From NCBI GenBank assembly GCA_020091685.1, contig CM034601.1:8496419-8560418 (forward strand): a DNA stretch of 64,000 nt, given 5' to 3'. A program made the position numbers and the translations under genes. Positions 48,736-61,019 of the stretch are shown here, in pieces (position 1 is the first letter of the stretch; each line of letters starts with the position of its first letter). The stretch is from Lutjanus erythropterus. Lineage: Eukaryota > Chordata > Actinopteri > Lutjaniformes > Lutjanidae. The notes under the pieces were generated by a model. It was not told the origin of the DNA and did no database searches. It worked only from the letters and a program-made list of their open reading frames with translations.

Positions 48736-51329
48736 TGCAATAGTGGTGAATGTGGATCTGGTCGTGACAAAGGAAAAAACGCCAACTTTGCAAAGCTTGA
48801 GGAAACATTCAGTATTCATAGTATGCTAAATATTAGTCTTCGACTCTAAAAAGGTGCTACAGTATACCAGGGTGTTAGGAAATCCCAACCACATGTTTTT
48901 ACTGTCCTAAATACAGACACTCTCTTTCTTTCTTTCTACTGATAGGGGGTTGCTGTATTGTAGAGCGCCGCACATGCCGTCAGGGGTCAGTTTCTGCAAC
49001 CCCAGTGCAGCTGAGCTGAGAAACATGGCATCTGGGGGAATAATGTTACAGGACTACATTGTGAAAAAGAAGAAAAATGCCTCTGCACTATGAGTGCTGT
49101 GGATTTAGCTAACACTGCAGACTGTTGACTGGTCAGAACGGCATATCGTAGTGAATGTGTAACTTTATTGGGTATGAGAGAGGGTGAGTGTCAGACTAAT
49201 TAGTGTCTGTGGTGGCAGGTAGTAAGTTGTCAGTTGTCAGTCTGGCAGGTAATAAGCATTGACGGTGGTGTAAATGTACAGTGCAGGTTTGAGTATGTCA
49301 GTGAATAAAGGCTGCAGCTTCTCAAGCATGAAGCAGAGCTCCCATGTGTGTTGTTTCCCAGCTACAGGAATAGCATCGTCATGACAATCAGCTCCGCCGA
49401 CATCACCAGGGTGTAGTACAGTCCAGTTTAGGCATAAACAATGTATTATCCAGTTAATTTTTTAAGACCAAGTAGCAATGTGTTTTTGGCATTTTAAAAT
49501 AATCATGAATCTGTAAAAGTTAGCCTCTGCAGCTTTGTATATTGTATATACAGTCCACTCACTGTGGACTACACTTTTCCACCACTCCTTATCCACAGCC
49601 TGTCTTTTGGCGTATTGATTTATCTGATCTGGTGCCTGAAAAAGAGCAGCACAAGATTCTTCTCTGCAGACATTTCTTCGGTTAGTGTAGAACCAGAGAA
49701 ACCCAAGTTACACATTGTTAGTTTCCAACTTCAGCATAGTTCTCCAGCTCAGACATCATATTCTATTGTTAATATTACATTTTTCAACCATCTAAAGCAA
49801 CCAGTGCGTTGCAGTGATGTGGTTACCACAGGAACTCAGTCGAGAGGCTATAAGAAGTCTAGCTTTAATGTTCATGTAAAGCAATAATAAATATGTGATC
49901 TAAGTTTGTCACACCACGGAAATGTTCTCAAGTGATCTCAAAAACATGAAAACATGAGCAGTTTTCTCTGCTCTGAAATGCTGGGGCCGTGTTCACTTCA
50001 CTGCCTTAACGTCAAACACCATTACGGACTGATACATGGACGTTCCATCTAGCAGCTTTAGTGGACATGTCCAGACATGTTTGAGTTGGCAGAGCCAGAG
50101 AACGGTGACAGGTGGTAATTTTTTCTTCTGTGTCGGGTTGTTGGAACTGGAGTGAGCTGAAGTGAACTGCCAGCTGGTTTGGACTGAAAGAGTCGCTGAA
50201 GGTACGTTTGTAACTGACCGTTACAGACGGGAGGGTGTTTAATGGTTTGTTTCTGGATGTAACAGTGTTCACACCATTTATGCAGGGATTGTTGAAAAGC
50301 AATAGTGGAGAGGTAGGAAACTTCAAGTTAGAGTAAAACAAAGTACAGGTGTACTCAAAGAGATCCAAAAATAGATATTTCAGAACATCTCAGTGGCAAG
50401 AGATGGTGTAAGATGGATGGGATAAATAAGATTATTGAGAGCAGATGTGACATTTAGTGGCATGACAAAAAACGTTCCTTTTGGTTCACCGTGGACCATT
50501 TAATATCGTTGCTGGCTTCTTTGTCCTGCATCTCTTGCATTTAATCAAATTAGAGACACACTTTCACATGTCATGAGAATTAAAGTTAGTCTCTCTTTAG
50601 ATGGTTTTCATCTTGGCACATTGCCACTTTGTCTCTGTTGTCAGGGATGTACAACTTAATTAGCTTACTAAGCAAAATTGACATTTTTGTAAACACTTAA
50701 TATATTCTGAAAACCCATTTTACATTAATTGGGTCTTTTTGATTTGAGGAATTACATTTAAACTAATTAACAGCAACGCTTTTTTCCAAACACATTGTCC
50801 GTGTTACTCTGAATAAGCCGCAGACCTTACTGTCAACAGTTACCACTTCAAGTACTTTAATAGGAACATATGTGGGAATTTCTGGGGAATGATAATGAGC
50901 TCAAGAACCTGACAGGTGTTTCTGAATCGCTGCAGAGTTTCAAATGCACAGGATGTACAGTCGTTACAGCAACAAGAGCACAAGTCAAGGTTGAGGATCG
51001 CAAAGCTCTGAACTTCTCCTTCATTTACATAGCCTCCCACCCCAAGTGGACGTCACGTTCAAGGCTGCATATTCCGATCTGTAATTTCAAGGTTGGGCTG
51101 TCTGGAAAGGCACGTGCCATAAAAGTCAATTAAACACCACTGCACAATGTTTCACTGAAGGATAAGTTTCATATGATGTGAAAAGCACTAATGAACAATG
51201 AACTATGACGCTGCTATTAAATACTCAAACAGATTTTTAACTGTCTCTGAGACACTGCAGACCGTTCTGAGATTATGAATGGTGAACAGCCGGTGATGCC
51301 AATCTGTGGCTGATGGTGTGTGGTGGATT
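48736..51329. other. Unassigned non-coding DNA
   Basis: The frame at 49564-49887 (107 codons) starts with a hydrophobic segment and is followed at once by an AATAAA word (about 49887), but no homologue comes to mind. The stretch 50005-50270 has two 'tgttcacac/tgttcactt' words that may bound a repeat. Nothing is firmly called. Confidence 0.3.
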
Positions 51330-51950
51330 TAGAGCTTCACGGATGTCAGGTACCACTAGGCCCCTTTCCCGTACAAAAATAATACCCATGTACTTGATAT
51401 GATATATATGTGGTATACTGTGCGGTATATTTTGTGCGGCCACTCGAAGCGTTTCGAAAATCTCTCAACTCTCAGAAAGGTGCTGGTGTCGTCACTGTCG
51501 CTGTTTTCAGGCAACCAATCATATATTAGATGGGGCCTCGTCACCCTGGTAACCAAAAAAAAGGAGACTTTTCCTTTTTTTTCTGGAGAGCTGAGACCCA
51601 ATTCATGTCTGTGCAGCAGCCCAGAGGGAAAAACGTTTTGTGTCTCTGTGCTCAGCTCTCAGTATTTTGTAGCTTCTTGTAGACCTGTGTGTGAATCTCT
51701 GTGGTTTGAGGTTTAGTTTCTCTTCTGTGTTGCTGTTTGTACTCTGAGGTATCTGCTTCATTTTATTGTTTTGTTCACTTTAAGCTGATAGGAGTTGTGT
51801 CAGGTTAGTGCTGTTGAAACCTTTTTTGATTTTGCTGCATAGGAACACAGGAACTTTTAAATATATATATATGTATATATTTTTTAGCAGAAAAGACACT
51901 TAACCCCAGCGCTCCACCACGCCCTGCCAGAACCTTTCAGCCAGAAAAAC
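51330..51950. mobile_element. Unrecognised repeat-like block
   Basis: From 'ggtaccactaggcccctttc' (51348) to 'ccaccacgccctgccagaac' (about 51914) composition and word use differ from the surroundings. The block has CpG-containing phrases 'gcggccactcgaagcgtttc' and 'gtgtcgtcactgtcgctg', a bounded AT-run and a long T-rich tail. It resembles a transposon but has no inverted ends that I can pair and no family I can name. Confidence 0.3.
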
Positions 51951-52029
51951 AACAACAAAAAAAAAAAATTATATGGACACAGGGCCTTAGTCAGTTTAGC
52001 AAAACTCTAGATAGCTAAATACTGCTGTA

Positions 52030-52170
52030 CATTAGCTAGCTAGTTAGCTGGTTGGCTAGCCAGCTAACTATCGATGTAGATTAGCCAGCCAGTTAGCTAG
52101 CATTTTGTTGTAGCTATCAGAGTTAACTAGCTGTCTAATGATGTAGATTAGCTAGCTAGTGAACTGGAGT
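52030..52170. repeat. GCTAGC-rich degenerate tandem
   Basis: Words TTAGCTAGC and CAGCTAAC recur, and 'gatgtagattagc(c/t)agc(c/t)ag' occurs twice (about 52074 and 52140), with a 66-67 base period. Confidence 0.7.
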
Positions 52171-52183
52171 TTTGCTACAAGTT

Positions 52184-52214
52184 CACCACTAGATGCCACT
52201 GAATTCTACACATC
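52184..52214 (-). mobile_element. End fragment of the gtgtaggattta MITE
   Basis: 'caccactagatgccactg' followed by 'aattctacacatc' is the reverse complement of the start of the MITE at 37489. Only the terminus is present; the rest of this copy is replaced by the GCTAGC-rich DNA upstream. Confidence 0.55.
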
Positions 52215-52989
52215 GGTCCTTCGATACACTCAGATACACTGAGCAAATTCTCTTTGAGGGCAAGAAAATGGATGTGAGATGGACAGACTGCATCAAGCTT
52301 TGATAACACATTATGTGCTTCTCAAATTTGTATGCCCTATATTACCTTTCCATACAGCACAGGGTAAAATGGACGTCAAATTGGAGCTCTCTTTGCATCA
52401 ACATGGTGCATATTGTATTTACTGCTCTGCATTTATATGCTGCATGTTACAGTCTCTTCACCAGCCTTTTGCTTTGAGCAGAATTTGAATTCAAGTCTGA
52501 AAAAGGTGCTAATGGGAGTTTGAGAAAGAAAATACAGTGCACAACGGTCTTTCACTAAGGCTTATTGGTACTTGTGCCCCCAAGTATTAGCAGCAGAACT
52601 GACCTTTGCTTTAATGCATGGACATTACTTTGAGACTTTACCATGCTATATCCTGCTATATATGGAAATTTCTCAGTTTCATGAGTGACAGACAGAATTT
52701 AATGAAACACTGCAGAGGATCTCAGCTTAAGTTTTGTTTCCGACTGTTTAAAAGGCAGAAATAAATGTGCAGTGCAAAAACAAACCCCAAACTTTCCTTT
52801 AAACGAGTCACTTAGTCTTCTAATTCTGCCATTGTGGTGGGACAATTTGACTTGGTGCCAGAACAAAGAAAGTTACACTTTATTTTTCAAATTCCCAAAT
52901 CAATTGAATGATGTTGAATGATCTTTTATTTAACACGGGGATATTATCTTAAGACTTAAGGATATGACTGAATAACAGCCAAACAGATG
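52215..52989. other. Unassigned non-coding DNA
   Basis: No gene or repeat is recognised. Confidence 0.3.
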
Positions 52990-53385
52990 GGACTGGAGCC
53001 CCCTTTAATTAAGTTCTGCCTTCCACTTGGTGCAGAGCAGAAATCAAAGCTGGACTCTTGAATGAATGAGAAAACACAGGGCGGCGGATTTAAGTAAGTG
53101 AGTCAGAGTGCTGTTGAGTCGTCTGCCCATCTTTGTAATGAAGTAAGCAAGGTGGCCCTGATTGAAATGGGAGCCCAGGAAATGACAGCTTCAGCGAATC
53201 ACACGGCCCCAACCCTGTAACAATTTACCCTAGAGGAAAATTGACAGTTGCCAAAGTGGCCATTATTCTCGAGCAATCAGGCTTTGTAAAAGTGCTGACT
53301 CCAGGTGAAAATTACCTCTCGTTCAGAGCAGTGGCTGTGGAGGTATATGGGACATTGCCATTGTGACACAGATAACACCCCATCC
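52990..53385. other. Candidate conserved non-coding block
   Basis: About 400 repeat-free bases with balanced composition and words such as 'ccctttaattaagttctgcc' (53001), 'tgggagcccaggaaatgaca' (53168), 'ggccattattctcgagcaat' (53258) and 'gtgaaaattacctctcg' (53304). It is one of the stronger candidates in the window by texture. Confidence 0.3.
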
Positions 53386-53777
53386 ATCTCAATAGTGTGA
53401 TTAAAACACAGATGTGGACATGAGTTAATTTAGCTTTTTATCAAATTTAATGGTAGCATGGACTCACAATTCATCAAAGAAATGGAAAATGATTAAAGTT
53501 GTTTTTCTTTTCTCGAATGTTATTAGCATAGCAGTCCCTCGAGGCGTGAAAAGCTTTGCATTGATTGACTAGGTGCAGCATCAGCCCTTAGGCCATGCTT
53601 TTTTTTTTTCTTGGCTATCTGGGTTGTGCATCCTCAAACTGTCAAGCTGTCATGTTAAAGAGGATAAATGCCAAGGGTCTATATTAGGCTTTTCAAATGA
53701 GACTGGACTATTGTAGTGAGGTAGTTAGGAGTAGGTCCTAATTATTAAAAATAAAATAAATTATACAAAAACAATCC
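53386..53777. other. Unassigned non-coding DNA
   Basis: No feature is recognised. Confidence 0.3.
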
Positions 53778-53788
53778 ATATATATATG

Positions 53789-53863
<75 letters not shown>

Positions 53864-53873
53864 ATTATTATTA
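53778..53873. repeat. (TA)n then (ATT)n microsatellite
   Basis: About 80 bases of TA units with few interruptions pass directly into five ATT units. Confidence 0.95.
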
Positions 53874-54537
53874 AGTCGGCACCATTCTACAATTAATTGA
53901 TGGAATTATTGACATCATATTAACAATACAAAAGTTGGCACAGCTACATGAACTGGCTATTATAATTTCTTCTGATTATTGACAGTTTAATTATTTATTG
54001 TCAGTGCAGATGCTACAAGACTAACAATTGAGTATGCACTAGTACTGGTATATGTGATGGTACAAGGGATGTTAGCTGGCTAAAGTGAAGATACTTGACA
54101 CTAATGAGGTGAGCTCATGCAGAGAAATTCGATATCATAAATGCCAAGAGCACTCCAATAAAGTCCAGGGCTCAAGGTCTGTGGATTATAACTGTTTTTG
54201 TAACCTAGATGTGTAGGATTTTATGTTTTCTCTTTTTTTTTTTTTTTGCTTTTAGAGAAATTAGACAAACCAGGTGAAAACTGGCACAATATATGTGTTG
54301 CTTTTGCTCCATTCACCCCGGTGTCTCTGCCTCTAATCCGAGGGGGTTGGGGAGTATCATTTTTCATTTCCTGTCTTTTTTTGATACTCCAGTGTCACTG
54401 GTGAGCACCAACATTTCTCATAGTGGCTTTAATTACAAAAACGTTGCTGAATACCTTTTCTGTGTTTGCTGTGAAAGAGGGACAGATACAGTACGACTGA
54501 TACTGACTCTTTTAATCTAATATGTCACCCAGTGTGG
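53874..54537. other. Unassigned non-coding DNA
   Basis: A T-run of about 15 lies at 54232-54247. Otherwise featureless. Confidence 0.3.
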
Positions 54538-55477
54538 AACAACCCCAACTGCAAAAAAGTCAGGACAACGTAAGTAACAACAGAACGCAATGGTTTGCAA
54601 AAACTATTAGATCGATATTCAGTACAGCACAAAGACAGGATATTTAATGTTCAAACTGATTAACTTTATTGGTTGAGTTTGATTCCACCAACACATTCCA
54701 AAAAAGTTGCAACAGGAGCGTTTAACACTGTGATGCATCAACTTTTCTTTTTGCAACACTCAGTCAGTGTTTGGGAACTGAGGTCACTAATTGTTGAAGT
54801 TTTGAAAGTGAAATTCTTTCTCATTCTTGCTTGACATACGACTTAAGGTGCTCGGCAGTCTGCGGGCTCTGTTGTACTTTTTGCTTCCTAATGCATCGCA
54901 CATTTTCAATGGGAGACAGGTCTGGACTGCAGGCAGGTCAGTCTAGTACCTGAACTCTTTTACTATGGAGCCACGCTCTTGTAACACATACAGAATGTGT
55001 CTTGGCAGTGTTCCTGAGCTTGTGTAGTATCCTTTATACAAATATGTGGGTTTTTAATGCGGTTTTTAATGTGGTGCTGCCTAAGAGGTCAAAGGTCACA
55101 GATATTCAGTGATGGTTTTCAGCCTTTTGTGCAGAGTTTTTTCTCTGAATCCTTTAATAATATTTTGAATTGTAGATGGTGAAATTTTGTGTTGAGAAAC
55201 AGTGTTGACTTGTTTGCCCACACAGTTTTTCACCCCGGTGGTGAACCGTCCCCCATCCTTGCTTGTGAACGAAAGCGTATCATAACAATCATAATACTAT
55301 CACCTGTAACCATTTAACCTGTTTACCTACTTTCTCTGTCTTTTTGTGCCCCTTCCTAGCTTTTTTGAAACACGTTGCTGCCATCAGTTTCAGAATGAGT
55401 GTATATTTTGAACATTAAATATCTTGTCTTTGTGCTGTGTTTAATTGAATACAAGTCAAAATGTAATTGGGGTTGCA
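54538..55477 (-). mobile_element. Internally deleted Tc1-like transposon, transposase on minus strand
   Basis: The left end 'acaaccccaactgc' and right end 'taattggggttgcac' are inverted termini of the same broad family as 33467-33902. Both subterminal regions carry the 'atatttaatgttcaaac/gaacattaaatatctt' and 'ccaaaaaagttgcaac/cttttttgaaacacgttgc' pairs, an unusually long inverted layout. Between 54770 and 55260 the minus strand has decayed transposase sequence. 'caatgggagacaggtctgga' (54908) encodes in reverse complement the S-P-D-L-S-P-I-E motif before the last catalytic acid, and the helix-turn-helix end ('ccccatccttgcttgtgaac', 55251) lies near the right end. Stops and deletions make it inactive. 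Confidence 0.85.
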
Positions 55478-58476
55478 CTTTTAAACTCTAACTTGTGATG
55501 GTCAATTTTCTCACATTTTATTGATGATAAAAGAAATATGTATTACCTGTTACATTATATTGAAGCCATCTATAGAAGTGGTCTGTCAGATTCTCCTTCC
55601 TTCCTTCCTCCATGCGCAAAACACATTTTGACTAAATGTTTTGGGTTTTTTTCCCTGTAGACCTGCAGGACATTATCATCACAGCCATCTTTGTTGCTGA
55701 CCTCCACGTTAACTAATGAGCACCAGCTAGCAATGGTAGCAGCTTTCAAAGGCTCTGACACACCGAACCCACAGCTGTCTGTTGGGCAACATTTGGCCAT
55801 GTGAGGCTGACCATCACCTGTATTTTTGTCCTGCTCATTTACCCTGGTTTGTCACCAGCAGTTTAGAGCAAATTGGTGAGAGAGGTCTCTTATTGGCTGT
55901 TCAGTCTAGTGAATAACTGATTCCAACCATTTAATAAGGTTTTCTCTGATCTTTTCCTTCTACCTTTTCTCCTGTGCACCATTGGTCTTTGCACTGGGGT
56001 TTTACGTGGAGGAGAGGTCTCGCTGATTCATCAAGTCACGAGAAAGCTGGTTGTGGTTTCCACTTTTGGATAATGTGTGAATGTCAAACTCGAAAAGACT
56101 GCAGACCCTGACACTTTATATCTGCTTTCAATACTTTGCAGATATGATTCAGCTATGAGATGAGTATCTGTGAATTATTATAGTTGTTGTAGTGTTGTTT
56201 AAAAAGTCTGGTAGTAAGAATTTCCATCTCTATGGATCACAACAGTGAAATGATTATGTGACTGTACATTCTCCAGTCACATAATTTTAAAGATAATTAA
56301 AGATTTTGCATAGAAAACATTCTATAGCAAGTAATGAATGGTCACATGGTAACAGTCACAATTTTCTCTCTTATAATGTCATGTCCTCATTTATTTTCAC
56401 AAAAAAACGGCTTTGGTGCGTTTTCGTTTCAGAGGGGGAGGCAGGACTGTAAAATGATACTAAGCAAAATGAGCTTTGAGCTGGAGAGCTTTTCCCATTG
56501 GGGATTATGCAGGACAAAGTTGGCCCAGATACTGGAATTTTTTTGTTTGTTTGTTTGTGCTTGGAATTATGATTATAAACCATAGTAAAATGAGATTACA
56601 AATAAGAATATGACGTCCCATTGTCGCTTTCAAATCACTGCCAACACATTTCAGACCCATCATCTTAATTTCCACTGACAGTTCTTCTGAAGGATATTGG
56701 TAGGACACAGGAATACATCAGTTGTGAAGGTCCTCTGATCCCTTCAGTCCTGATTATTGGCTGCCTCCAAGTAGATCTGTCGCATTGACAGAATTTCCCC
56801 TGTGGTTATTTAGGTTGGCTCAGCAGCTCAGTGTGCAGTGTTAATGCCGTTTTGTTGGTTTTGATGTTATGATAAATGAAGTTATTTGGTGCAGCAACAC
56901 TAAGTGTAACATTATCTGTGGATTTCACTGCACAGTCTTACCAGCACACTTCAACTGTTCACATAGTTTCTCTTGACTCTCCCTCGATATTACTGCATTC
57001 GAATGGGTCTTGAATCAACCTTAAGGCTGCTCACTGTACATTTTATTTCTTATTACATGGCTACCTTCTTTGAAAAATAATTTGACACAAAATATTAATT
57101 CAATTTAAAAATGGTGCTATGGAGTCAAAAATTATTTTATTGTTTCTCCAGAGTCTATGATCAGAACTGTGTCCATAGCAATGATTTGGTATTCAGAGCA
57201 CTTATTATATCATAAGAATAAAGTTATGAATATTGGAGAAACAAAGTCAGTATATTATTATAACAAAGTTTCATATTTTTAGGGTAACTACTGTAGTTGA
57301 TCAAACCCATCAGACTTTTCTCACCTGTTTACCTGTGGAGTGTAAGGATACAATTGGAGTGTCAACGGAATAGTTTGACATTTTAGAGGGACTTTATTAT
57401 TGCAGTTCATACTGTGTTTACAGGATAAATCTGACTAAATAAAATGTCTGTTCAACACACAGAGAGAAGTAAAAGCTTTGATTAGGCTCCCCTAATTGGT
57501 TTATCTGCCCCTGCCTTTTGCATTTGGTTAAGAAAAGTTCCTGGTGATTAATTTCCCTGTCACATAAAAGGAAATTTTAGTCTAACCAACTAGCCTAAGG
57601 TAAGAAAACAGTTAAAATTGAGCTCAATTTATTAATTTGTCCAAAACAAAATGTGCTTATTAAGAGTCTTTGTAAGACGTTAATAAAAAAAAAAAAAAAA
57701 CAATAAATCAAATCATATATCCTCTGCTAAAATATTTGGCACTTTGTATCATGTATTATGAACACTGCAAATTACCCAACAAATCACGACAGCAGCTCAC
57801 TAAATGCGTTATCTTTTCAGACCGAGCAGGATAACAGCGTCTGTGGATCAACAGCACCGTTGCTGATGTTAGCTGCCACACAGTGTGGCTAACATTAGTG
57901 GTGTGCTTGCACATTAGCACGTTAGCAGCAGCAGCCTGCTCTCCTGCAGGTTAACATTCACTTGCCTGTGCTGAAAGTGGTTGCATATTGCTGTGACTGA
58001 GTGGTAATATGCCAGTTTATTCTAACACAGCCTACATACAACCTAAAATACTAACGAACCGCTGTTTACAAGAAAAATCCCACTTTGCTGATAGTAACAT
58101 TTGTGCCATATGGGCATTAAAACAGAGGGAGAGGGTCTGTAGATTAATAAAATATTAATAATTATATGACAAAGCAGTAACTCTGGTGCTTACTGGTGAG
58201 GGTGGTAACGTTTAATTGAACAGACGATTAATCATCAGCTGTAATGTAAAACAAGGCTTAAAATCTCTGACATAATATAACTGTATGGGAAGTCAGCTAA
58301 CATACAGGAGGATCACTAAAGTCCAAAAAGCATCTTATATTCCCAAGTTAATTGATTTTTTTCCTATCACACCTTCAACCACAACTGATCTTAAAAATTC
58401 CTGAAATCATGATCAGCTGCCTGCCCACCCCAGCTGGATGTGCTGTCACCTGAAGAGACACAGTGACTGTGAGGCT
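55478..58476. other. Unassigned non-coding DNA
   Basis: A 16-A run lies at 57684-57699, and 'ggaatagtttgacattttag' at 57369, the usual start of a teleost repeat, is followed by unrelated DNA. Around 57865-57960 are gctaac/ttagc words. No exon is recognised. Confidence 0.35.
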
Positions 58477-58700
58477 CGTACAGTGGCATTGCCGGGTATT
58501 TTTAGCAGCGTTGACTGAAAGCCGGGGCCGTTGCACTTTATCCTCCGACGTGTCCCCTGGGAGGCCACGGCTCCTGTTTTCTCCGGCAGCTGCCATGCAC
58601 CTTCCCACCAGAGAGGAAAACTAGCTGTGTGTGTAGGCAGCGACAGGATGACAGCACTCCGGGGACGGACAGTGGAACCGTGCGGCCGTGTGGCTCGGCT
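58477..58700. promoter_or_regulatory. CpG-enriched patch (small CpG-island-like)
   Basis: I count 16 CpG dinucleotides in about 222 bases, several times the local background, with GC content clearly above the neighbourhood. A CCAAT word follows at 58702. This could be a promoter or first exon on either strand, a conserved enhancer, or a young GC-rich repeat. No start codon or splice site decides between them. Confidence 0.35.
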
Positions 58701-59189
58701 AGCCAATTAGCACATAGCGATTGACCTATGAAACATGCTCAGAGGAGTGAAAAAAAAAAGAAAAGAAAACACACAAGTTTCTCTACAGAGGGTGGGTGGC
58801 AACCTGGAGGAGCCGTCTGTCAATTAGCGCTAAAAGCTTGGACGGTAGTGTGTGTCCATATGCTTTCTGGAGTGTCTTTTTGAGCACTCTGTTTTCCACC
58901 GGGAGTTGCTGCATCATTTATCTTCCGATTGATTCTCATATTCTTCCCTTCACCCCCATCTCTTTGCCCCGCGGTGCCCCCTTTGCCCTTCGTCTGTTGC
59001 CATCTTCTCCTCATATTTATTTAGCACTGACACATCTCCTCCCACTTATAGATTTGATGTCTCTCCCGCGCTCTCTCTTTGTCAGTCCAACTAGCTCTTC
59101 TCACTCCTTCCTTCCTTCCTCCCTCCCTCGACTCAGCGTGAAGGGGCCAGCCTTCGCCGCGTGGGGCTTCATTAGGTCTGCGTGGACAG
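58701..59189. other. GC-rich pyrimidine-biased stretch
   Basis: C/T-rich DNA including a CCTT/CCCT run near 59108-59130. It carries the longest open frame of the window (58796-59323, 175 codons), but that frame opens with GTG, has no ATG for about 85 codons and has serine/proline/leucine-rich low-complexity content. It is therefore not called as a gene. Confidence 0.4.
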
Positions 59190-59234
59190 CTCTCACTTTG
59201 GTAATGAGATTCCATTATTGGACCAAAGTGAGAG
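59190..59234. other. 45-nt hairpin with TAATG/CATTA core
   Basis: CTCTCACTTTGG (59190-59201) is the exact reverse complement of CCAAAGTGAGAG (59223-59234). Inside it, TAATG (59202-59206) pairs with CATTA (59213-59217). The inner part is also an inverted pair of homeodomain core sites. It could be a palindromic factor-binding site or a small structured RNA; I match it to no known miRNA. Confidence 0.5.
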
Positions 59235-59399
59235 ATTCCAGCAGCGCACATCTTTCCTCTCTCTTCCATCGTATCTGCGCTCGGACTCCCTGTCTGTTCC
59301 CACGCCCGGTCCATATGCTGTGACTCAGCATGCAGGTGCCGCAGCAGCTGGATTTGCAACTGCATGACAAACGGTAGTCCTTTAATCAAACGCCTATAG

Positions 59400-61019
59400 A
59401 GTGTGCAGGGGTCCTCCAGCCTCTGTTGGCATTACTCACGTTTTCTCAGCTTCTGCTGCTAAAGTTACTGTTTCACAACCCGTGCATGTGTAAAGCCCAT
59501 TCTCAGTTCTCCCTCACAGATGTTCAAGACTCTGCTTTTTCTCCCTCCCCATCCCATTACCACCCTGTGTAAATGTGCGAGAGGAGGCACTTTAGCCTGA
59601 GGCGTTTTAGCATTAGCAGTGCATTTGCTGAGGCCTGTCTTTTTGTTTGTGATGTTTAATGATGCTTAATCAATTATAAAACATATTACTGTCTTGATTT
59701 TTCATGCCCAAAGCACTGAGTGCAGAAAAGCTATTTAAAGTTTTATTTTTCTCCAGCACTCACCTCAGAAGGCAGGATGCTCAGAGGGTTGTGTGAGTTA
59801 CTGACTGGACTGACTGGTTGACAAATCCTCATGTGTTAAAGACAAAGTCGATGCATTCCAAAAGAATCTTCCACATGACTGTTCCAAAAGGAAAGTTTGG
59901 CACCTTTCATATGGATGTCCGGTTAGTGCTGATGCAATAAATTGCTCAGTGCTGCTATATTTACTCAGAAAACACGGAGGTCAGTCTCTTATGTCCACAC
60001 CAATGTTGCCGTGTTATCACCACCCAACCTTTGTTGGCCAAAACATAGCATTACTTGACAAAAATACTTATCTAGGAGGTCCCCCAGCTACCCGGAGACT
60101 AGAAATCTAAGCTGGATTAAGGTTGTGTCTAGAGGGGAACCAGAAATTTGTGAAACTCACTCACTTGATTCGGCACAGGACAGTAGCTCTCGTCTCAGCA
60201 ATGCCGGATACACTGCTTCCAAAGCTACTTCTATTCTTGTCTTGCAGAGTTTGAAGCGCATCGGCAGTCATGCGAGGATAAGACCAAGACTAATTTTATT
60301 GTCTTTGTCTTAAAGTACTTTAGAAATCAGTGCAACCCACTGTTGCAGACATTGTGAGGTAAGCCCTAACGTGGCTATTTTACAAAGTTCAAGGTTCATT
60401 TATTCATAATTTTGCAATACAGGGTTACATTATCACATCCTAGTTGCATCATTTCAGTGTTGCCAAAGGAAATGCTAGCTGTAATCCCTCTGTGCTACTC
60501 ACAAAACAAAAAAGACAAATAAATAAGTCATGAAAATAAACTATTGTTCATGGTGGAGTGGAGACTTCAGATTCGCCTAAATCCTGGCAGGGACATGCAA
60601 TAAAGACACAGCACATAAAAATCTTGCAAGAGTCATGCAAATCTAGGGTTCTCTTCTAACCATGACCCTAAATCATCCTGAAGTTCTCCCTTAACACCAG
60701 CTACATCACTGTGACATCACTGCTGCAGGAAGAACCACAGATTTTGCAGCATTAGAGCTCAGCTTCTCCAATCAATATAGCAAACACTGATGAATCTGTT
60801 GCTCTAATTGACTACATTTTCCATCAACATTGACTGGACATCCGCATTAAAAGTGCCGGATTTTCCCTTCAAGATTTAGTTAAGTTAAGGCAACTGAAAC
60901 TACCTTTTTAAGATTATGTCATGGTTAAATGAAACTAATTTCTACTCTCGTCTTTTCTTCCAAGAGTGGACAGTCATTACTCACATGATCAGTCAGTGCA
61001 CCTTCACTCCACTGGCTGG
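59400..61019. other. Unassigned non-coding DNA
   Basis: Nothing firm. At 60387-60530 'aggttcaaggttcatttatt' ... 'aagacaaataaataagt' has the look of a LINE or SINE 3' tail (low confidence). Confidence 0.3.

Noticed and set aside
49564..49887. 107-codon frame with a hydrophobic N-terminal segment and AATAAA at its stop
   Set aside because: No family match and no promoter or splice context; one AATAAA in AT-rich DNA is expected by chance.
58796..59323. Longest open frame (175 codons, plus strand)
   Set aside because: It opens with GTG, has no ATG for about 85 codons, is rich in S/P/L from C/T-rich DNA, and contains the hairpin; no domain is recognised.
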